This document shows positions 56,667-64,000 of a DNA stretch of 64,000 bases, in pieces. The translations under genes and the position numbers were made by a program. A model generated the notes under the pieces. The model was not told where the DNA came from, searched no databases, and worked only from the letters and a program-made list of their open reading frames with translations. The stretch spans positions 4,342,501 through 4,406,500 of the forward strand of contig OY987226.1 in NCBI GenBank assembly GCA_963920705.1, read 5' to 3'. Each line of letters begins with the position of its first letter. Within the stretch, counting starts at the first letter, position 1. This DNA is from Odiellus spinosus. Lineage: Eukaryota; Arthropoda; Arachnida; Opiliones; Phalangiidae.

Positions 56667-57454
56667 AATTAAAACAATATTGCGCGATATTGTGTCTTCT
56701 CGTGACATGGGGACTTTAAATATAGTTTTCTATTTGGCTGGATATTGATAAGGTTTGAGGACCCCGGTCGTTTTGCTTACTTCTTGGTCATCGGGGCGAA
56801 ACGCGTGGATGGGCCGATCTCTAACTTTCACCGCTTTTCGATTAATTTGGATTATTTTAATCTTAGGTTTCACGTTCAACCGAAAGGAGTTTTCTTTAAT
56901 TATATACTTTTAAAAGCAAGATAAGTTGGTAACGACTACTTTTTCCGTATCAGGTTTAACCTTGTGTATCAATTCGCCTCAGTTTTGACCATTTTGCTTA
57001 TACACCTTTTTTTTTTAACAGAAAATGTTGCCAATACATATCTGATTCTAATTTCACAGGTAGTTTGTAGTAACTCTTAGTTTTGGAGATTAGTTTAATG
57101 AGGATATATAATTGGTTAATTCCGAAATCTTGGGGTTCTTGTTACGGAGAATCTAAGCCCCGCTAAAATATACTGTTTTCACTGTTTAAAACTAGAAAAA
57201 TTTAAGTATTTTAATGAGGAAGTTGTTTTACCGAAACTCAAAATCTAAAGACTGTCATTTGTACTCAAATACTCTTGGTCCGATTACTAGATTGTTTAAA
57301 TTTTAATTAATAGGGACGCTAATGAAGTATTTAATGAGTATTTGGTTGCTAGTTAAAATATTTTATAATTAGATTTATGCGCATTTTAGGTAGTTTACGT
57401 GGAAAGGTCAAAGATGTCAAACTCCATCTGTTGACGTATCATCGTCATAAACCT
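56667..57454. other. Intergenic, nothing recognised
   Basis: No supported feature. Confidence 0.5.
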
Positions 57455-57515
57455 ATTAATTATACCTTCATCTATAGGTTGTTTGAAATTGGTTCCCGAA
57501 GCAGGCGTGAGAAAT
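57455..57515. repeat. GCTACGTTCA-repeat fragment beside the satellite
   Basis: TACCTTCATCTATAGGTTGT and GGTTCCCGAAGCAGGCG match the interior of that repeat; the 21-bp satellite starts 40 bases later. Confidence 0.55.
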
Positions 57516-57554
57516 GTTTCATATAGAAATTATCGTAATTACGTTGTTAAACTT

Positions 57555-60053
57555 GGGTTAAATCTGATTAAACCTCGGTTAAATCTGATTAAACCTCGGT
57601 TAAATCTGATTAAACCTCGGTTAAATCTGATTAAACCTCGGTTAAATCTGATTAAACCTCGGTTAAATCTGATTAAACCTCGGTTAAATCTGATTAAACC
57701 TCGGTTAAATCTGATTAAACCTCGGTTAAATCTGATTAAACCTCGGTTAAATCTGATTAAACCTCGGTTAAATCTGATTAAACCTCGGTTAAATCTGATT
57801 AAACCTCGGTTAAATCTGATTAAACCTCGGTTAAATCTGATTAAACCTCGGTTAAATCTGATTAAACCTCGGTTAAATCTGATTAAACCTCGGTTAAATC
57901 TGATTAAACCTCGGTTAAATCTGATTAAACCTCGGTTAAATCTGATTAAACCTCGGTTAAATCTGATTAAACCTCGGTTAAATCTGATTAAACCTCGGTT
58001 AAATCTGATTAAACCTCGGTTAAATCTGATTAAACCTCGGTTAAATCTGATTAAACCTCGGTTAAATCTGATTAAACCTCGGTTAAATCTGATTAAACCT
58101 CGGTTAAATCTGATTAAACCTCGGTTAAATCTGATTAAGCCTCGGTTAAATCTGATTAAGCCTCGGTTAAATCTGATTAAGCCTCGGTTAAATCTGATTA
58201 AGCCTCGGTTAAATCTGATTAAGCCTCGGTTAAATCTGATTAAGCCTCGGTTAAATCTGATTAAGCCTCGGTTAAATCTGATTAAGCCTCGGTTAAATCT
58301 GATTAAGCCTCGGTTAAATCTGATTAAGCCTCGGTTAAATCTGATTAAGCCTCGGTTAAATCTGATTAAGCCTCGGTTAAATCTGATTAAGCCTCGGTTA
58401 AATCTGATTAAGCCTCGGTTAAATCTGATTAAGCCTCGGTTAAATCTGATTAAGCCTCGGTTAAATCTGATTAAGCCTCGGTTAAATCTGATTAAGCCTC
58501 GGTTAAATCTGATTAAACCTCGGTTAAATCTGATTAAACCTCGGTTAAATCTGATTAAACCTCGGTTAAATCTGATTAAACCTCGGTTAAATCTGATTAA
58601 ACCTCGGTTAAATCTGATTAAACCTCGGTTAAATCTGATTAAACCTCGGTTAAATCTGATTAAACCTCGGTTAAATCTGATTAAACCTCGGTTAAATCTG
58701 ATTAAACCTCGGTTAAATCTGATTAAACCTCGGTTAAATCTGATTAAACCTCGGTTAAATCTGATTAAACCTCGGTTAAATCTGATTAAACCTCGGTTAA
58801 ATCTGATTAAACCTCGGTTAAATCTGATTAAACCTCGGTTAAATCTGATTAAACCTCGGTTAAATCTGATTAAACCTCGGTTAAATCTGATTAAACCTCG
58901 GTTAAATCTGATTAAACCTCGGTTAAATCTGATTAAACCTCGGTTAAATCTGATTAAACCTCGGTTAAATCTGATTAAACCTCGGTTAAATCTGATTAAA
59001 CCTCGGTTAAATCTGATTAAACCTCGGTTAAATCTGATTAAACCTCGGTTAAATCTGATTAAGCCTCGGTTAAATCTGATTAAGCCTCGGTTAAATCTGA
59101 TTAAGCCTCGGTTAAATCTGATTAAGCCTCGGTTAAATCTGATTAAGCCTCGGTTAAATCTGATTAAGCCTCGGTTAAATCTGATTAAGCCTCGGTTAAA
59201 TCTGATTAAGCCTCGGTTAAATCTGATTAAGCCTCGGTTAAATCTGATTAAGCCTCGGTTAAATCTGATTAAGCCTCGGTTAAATCTGATTAAGCCTCGG
59301 TTAAATCTGATTAAGCCTCGGTTAAATCTGATTAAGCCTCGGTTAAATCTGATTAAGCCTCGGTTAAATCTGATTAAGCCTCGGTTAAATCTGATTAAGC
59401 CTCGGTTAAATCTGATTAAGCCTCGGTTAAATCTGATTAAGCCTCGGTTAAATCTGATTAAGCCTCGGTTAAATCTGATTAAGCCTCGGTTAAATCTGAT
59501 TAAGCCTCGGTTAAATCTGATTAAGCCTCGGTTAAATCTGATTAAGCCTCGGTTAAATCTGATTAAGCCTCGGTTAAATCTGATTAAGCCTCGGTTAAAT
59601 CTGATTAAGCCTCGGTTAAATCTGATTAAGCCTCGGTTAAATCTGATTAAGCCTCGGTTAAATCTGATTAAGCCTCGGTTAAATCTGATTAAGCCTCGGT
59701 TAAATCTGATTAAGCCTCGGTTAAATCTGATTAAGCCTCGGTTAAATCTGATTAAGCCTCGGTTAAATCTGATTAAGCCTCGGTTAAATCTGATTAAGCC
59801 TCGGTTAAATCTGATTAAGCCTCGGTTAAATCTGATTAAGCCTCGGTTAAATCTGATTAAACCTCGGTTAAATCTGATTAAACCTCGGTTAAATCTGATT
59901 AAACCTCGGTTAAATCTGATTAAACCTCGGTTAAATCTGATTAAACCTCGGTTAAATCTGATTAAACCTCGGTTAAATCTGATTAAACCTCGGTTAAATC
60001 TGATTAAACCTCGGTTAAATCTGATTAAACCTCGGTTAAATCTGATTAAGCCA
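57555..60053. repeat. 21-bp satellite, 119 units in variant blocks
   Basis: The unit is CGGTTAAATCTGATTAARCC plus a final T. It is almost perfectly repeated 119 times. The only variation is R: 27 units with A, 18 with G, 26 with A, 38 with G, 9 with A and a final G unit (switches at about 58139, 58517, 59063, 59861 and 60050). Because 21 is divisible by 3, one frame on each strand stays open: LNLIKPR repeats on plus and GLIRFNR repeats on minus. The plus frame has no ATG start and I do not regard it as a gene. Confidence 0.97.
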
Positions 60054-62244
60054 CGTCTGAAAAGGGTATAACGGCAAATAGTGCGGACAAAAGAAATTAG
60101 TTCCTATTTTCTTTTCCAAGTTTTGCCTGACCTGTTTTGGCCGTTATAGGACGTTTATGAATACCATGTTTTGTTATTCATCTTCCATCTATGAAGATGT
60201 TAATATTCTTAGGACTAAAGTCTACCCAATGATCATTTTGTCTTACTTTTATTTACAAAATGGTAGACAATCAAAATGTAACAAATAGGTTTATGCTTAT
60301 ATAAAGTTGAAACATTAACACCTCCCGTATCATATATTTTATCGAAGTTACGACTATTTTGCTATCAAAAACAAGTACGTGTGACACTTCCTTCACCAAT
60401 ATTTACGACCGCAATTGAAAATGGAGGCCGTACAAACAATAACTCGTTCTATAAATATAAACCAATGAAATTAAAGCCTGTTTTAAGTTAAATAAGTAAA
60501 AGTGTTTAAGAAAACTTCTCATTTATACTTCAACTTCATTGGTTGTTATATCTCGGATGAAACTAACGGTGCGGGACGAGTGACTCGGTTGAGCGAATGC
60601 GTCTAATCTGGCAAATTAAAACTGTAAAGAGGGAAGGGATGAAGATTGGAGAAAGTGTACCGTCTTTACACCTTTCCCATTCTGCTGTTTAGATTCCTGT
60701 TTTGTTTATATTACTACTTACATACCTTTTAAATTTATGAGGACGTTTTAAAGGTTTTGAAATCGTTTATTTGCGTTTGTCGAGTATTCAGTTTTAATTT
60801 TAATTTCAAATTAAAGGCTTAACGGTTGTAGAAAGGCGGTGTACTCGAGGCCGTCGTCTCTTCTACGTACTCAAGTATCTTTCAAAATTTATACTTGATA
60901 CCAAAGGGATCGAGATAAGAATTTGTTTACCCTTATCAAATTCAAGTTTTGAGCGTGCGTGTTGTTATTGTGTTAAATTTAAATCCCAAATGGAAGGTGT
61001 CGTAATATTGGATGATTTATAAATGTTTTGGGTTTGTGCGGGAACTGTCTAGCTATATATAGGGACCAGAATCTTACTAGGGGGATTCCCATTCTAGCGT
61101 TTCTCGCTTAAAGCGACCAAAAATGATAAATAAAGAAGTTATTAAACTTAGCAGACGACAGGAAGTGGCCTGAAACTACCGGAAGTTCCGGGAAGAGTAT
61201 AGTAAAATATCCGCTTATAGTTTCGTAAGCCTTGCTCATAGACTTAACGTTAAATTGGCCTAGATTTGGTTGGTTTCTTTTTGATTGCGTAAAGAAATTG
61301 TGCCAAGTCTTCTAAAAATTAATAGTAGACGTGGCGTTTTAATATTATCAAAAGTCTATTACCTTATTCCATAAAAGTAAACAACCCCCCGTAGCTTAAA
61401 TACTATCAGAAAAGGTCCAGGTTTACGACATATATTAGCCCATCATTTAAAACTAGCCAAAAAGCCATCACCCCTATCTGACTCGAGTGGTTTGGACTCT
61501 TCCGCCATATTGTTTTCCCTCTCCACCCCGAAATTTCTCCAAAGAGTGGCGCTTCCTCCGTTCACTATGTCCACCAACTGCGGCCGCTAGAGTGTCTCGA
61601 ATCAGAATCTGCCTTTACATTTACCCGGACCTTTGCTGATTGTATTAAGGGGGTGCTGTTTACTTTTATGGGATAAAGTTATAGACTTTTGATAGCACCA
61701 TTCGTGTGTGAAGTTTTTCAAATGGTAAACGACATTAGATTATAATGGATAAATAATTAAATCTTGCGGGAAACCTTTTTACAAATTTTAATTGGTTAAA
61801 CTAAAATAACAAATCAAGGTTTATATAAATAGCATTTCATTTGGGCCATTAACTATTCGTGTTTATATTTATACGTTTCCTCGTACGTACCAAATTGAAA
61901 ATCGAAAATTCATGCATATTCAAATAGCCGACGCGATGCGATTAGGCTTAATAACTCCCTATAGTTATTAAGTAAATAACGCGGCTAATTAGGGAATATA
62001 TTAGCTTTAACTTGTCTCTCATCTTCATTGTATTAGAAACTGGTTTCGAGTGAGCTCTCTTGCAAAAGTTACAATTGGAAATAATTTATATATACATATA
62101 CTGGTTTTGTGCATGGGCGCGACTCTATAGAGAAATAATTTGAATAATTCGTATGATAAAACCTTTTTAAAGGACGAGTATGTTTAGTTAATATTAATAT
62201 TATAAATTTATAGCAACAAGCTCGCTAGTTCTATAAGGAACTAA
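60054..62244. other. Long intergenic stretch, no supported gene
   Basis: AT-rich. ATCTGACTCGAGTGGTTTGG near 61475 matches 14781-14800. Nothing else recognised. Confidence 0.5.
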
Positions 62245-63560
62245 TTAGCCATATGCCTGGAAAGACCTTCGTATTTTTCCAAATAACGCATATATACAAA
62301 ACCCGCTAAACCCTAACACAACCTGATGGACTAAATTCGGGCCTTGGCAAATTGATCTTACGACAGATATATTTATAGCAACAAGGTAGCTAAGTCTATA
62401 AGGGATTAAGACATACCTCGAAAGGCCTTTGTAATTTCCCAAAGTAAGCTAAGCCTACGCATATATACAAAACCCGCTAAGCCTAAACACAACCTGATGG
62501 ACTAAATTCGGGCCTTGGCAAATTGTTCTTACGCCAGATATATTTATAGCAACAAGGTAGCTAAGTCTATAAGGGATTAAGACATACCTCGAAAAGCCTT
62601 TGTAATTTCCCAAAGTAAGCTAAGCCTACGCATATATACAAAACCCGCTAAGCCTAAACGCAACCTGATGGACTAAATTCGGGCCTTGGCAAATTGATGT
62701 TACGCCAGATATATTTATAGCAACAAGGTAGCTAAGTCTATAAGGGATTAAGACATACCTCGAAAGGCCTTCGTAATTTCCCAAAGTACGCTAAGCCTAC
62801 GCATATATACAAAACTGCGCTAAGCTTAAACGCAACCTGACTAGATTCGGGCCTTGGCAAAATGATCTCATGCCAGATATATTTATAGCAACAAGGTAGC
62901 TAAGTCTATTAGAGGTTAAGACATACCTCGAAAGGCCTTTGTAATTTCCCAAAGTACGCTAAGCCTACGCATATATACAAAACCCGCTAAGCCTAAACAC
63001 AACCTGACTAGATTCGGGCCTTGGCAAAATGATCTCATGCCAAATATATTTATAGCAACAAGATCGCTAAGTCTGTTAGAGATTAAGACATACCTCGAAA
63101 GGCCTTTGTAATTTCCCAAAGTACGCTAAGCCTACGCATATATACAAAACCCGCTAAGCCTAAACGCAACCTGACTAGATTCGGGCCTTGGCAAAATGAT
63201 CTCACGCCAAATATATTTATAGCAACAAGGTAGCTAAGTCTATAAGGGATTAAGACATACCTCGAAAGGCCTTTGTAATTTCCCAAAGTACGCTAAGCCT
63301 ACTCCTATTTATAAAAACCCGCTAAGCCTAAATCCCGGCATGAACGCAATCTGACTAGATTCGGGCCTTGGCAAAATGATCTCATGCCAAATATATTTAT
63401 AGCAACAAGATCGCTAAGTCTGTTAGAGATTAAGACATACCTCGAAAGGCCTTTGTAATTGCCCAAAATACGCTAAGCCTACTCTTATTTATAAAAACCC
63501 GCTAAGCCTAAATCCCGGCATGAACGCAATCTGACTAGATTCGGGCCTTGGCAAATTGAT
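62245..63560. repeat. Tandem repeat of about 167-180 bp, about eight units
   Basis: The phrase ACATACCTCGAAAGGCCTTT recurs with CCTCG at 62416, 62587, 62758, 62926, 63093, 63260 and 63440, plus a diverged CCTGG at 62256. Intervals are 160, 171, 171, 168, 167, 167 and 180. Each unit also has CTAGATTCGGGCCTTGGCAA, ATATTTATAGCAACAAGGTA and GCTAAGCCTA twice. Later units carry a 13-14-bp addition (AATCCCGGCATGAA). The short open frames on the minus strand merely repeat with the unit. Confidence 0.93.
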
Positions 63561-64000
63561 CTCCCGCCAAATTTATTAACACGACGCGTATTTGGGTGCT
63601 AAAATCTTCGTATTCTGTTCAACAAAATTTAATTTTTTTGTCCTGTTTTGTTGAATTCAGTTGGACCATTTTTGTACAAATTAGAATTTTGAATATATTT
63701 GTTCATTGGGTTATCCGATTTCGTTATTCTATGGGAGCACAATTGAAAGTAAAACTGACGTTGTAAAATCAACTACCGGAAGTTTTTCTTGGAATTTTTT
63801 GTAATTCAGTTCTCCATATAGGCGCGAAATTAATTTGGCGTCAATTTGAATCGAATCTACTTTAAAATTATTTTAGTTTTGAGATTTAACCTTCAAATAC
63901 TTCTACTCCTTCGAAGTTCTTTGTTCTTGTTACGTCACATCTTCAAATTTGTGAACAACGTAGGCGCTTTTCTCTTGCTCATCCTGTAGGCCTAATATTC
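63561..64000. other. Intergenic, nothing recognised
   Basis: The satellite ends abruptly at CCGCCAAATTTATTAACACG; what follows is AT-rich unique-looking sequence. Confidence 0.5.

Noticed and set aside
57483..60071. 862-codon open frame encoding LNLIKPR repeats
   Set aside because: It is a 21-bp satellite whose unit length is a multiple of three. It starts at TTG, has no signal, domain or splice support, and an open frame also exists on the other strand.
57555..63560. CRISPR array
   Set aside because: The repeats are direct tandem satellites without distinct spacers, in a eukaryotic context.

Overview
The window looks like nuclear DNA of an arthropod. It is AT-rich, with intron-split genes, short TTAGG-type runs (near 1570 and 25355), chitin-binding mucins and ionotropic-receptor (IR) chemoreceptor genes. 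Only a few loci are convincingly coding; most of the sequence is transposon-derived or satellite DNA. I cannot name the species.

Genes. Four related secreted mucin-like proteins with a C-terminal chitin-binding (peritrophin-A/CBM14-like) domain lie at 1-342 (+, cut by the window edge), 5526-6242 (-), 17427-18200 (-) and 18518-19304 (+). The last two are divergent and share a short promoter region with two facing TATA boxes. The fourth copy has lost about 32-35 bp after the signal peptide relative to its paralogues and is frameshifted. Two tandem IR-like genes lie on the minus strand at 19975-23277 and 25775-31129. I could assemble eight exons for each, with nearly identical exon lengths and phases, covering ligand-binding half S1, M1, pore, M3, half S2 and M4; their 5' ends are not resolved. 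A THAP-type zinc-finger fragment is at 16424-16600.

Mobile elements. At least nine families of short non-autonomous, mostly foldback elements are present. Three (termini CAGAAGCC, CAAGGAGG/CAAGAAGG and CAAGAATCC; about 337, 285 and 314 bp) begin CA, end TG and are flanked by 7-bp target duplications, so they probably share one transposase type. Others are flanked by TTA/TAA (Harbinger-like), TTAA (piggyBac/Kolobok-like) or TA (Tc1/mariner-like), and some have unresolved duplications (CAGGGTGACC ends). Several are nested. Introns of the two IR paralogues give empty-site comparisons for some insertions.

Satellites. A nearly perfect 21-bp array of 119 units (57555-60053) is arranged in blocks of two one-base variants. 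A ~173-bp tandem repeat lies at 40611-41330 and an unrelated ~170-bp one at 62245-63560. Two copies of an inverted-repeat-ended element carry internal 20-bp tandem arrays (3478-3871 and 7929-8775).

Layout: 1-19.4 kb mucins with elements between them; 19.9-31.2 kb the IR pair; 31.2-57.4 kb repeats and AT-rich sequence with no gene I can support; 57.5-60.1 kb the 21-bp satellite; 62.2-63.6 kb the second long satellite.
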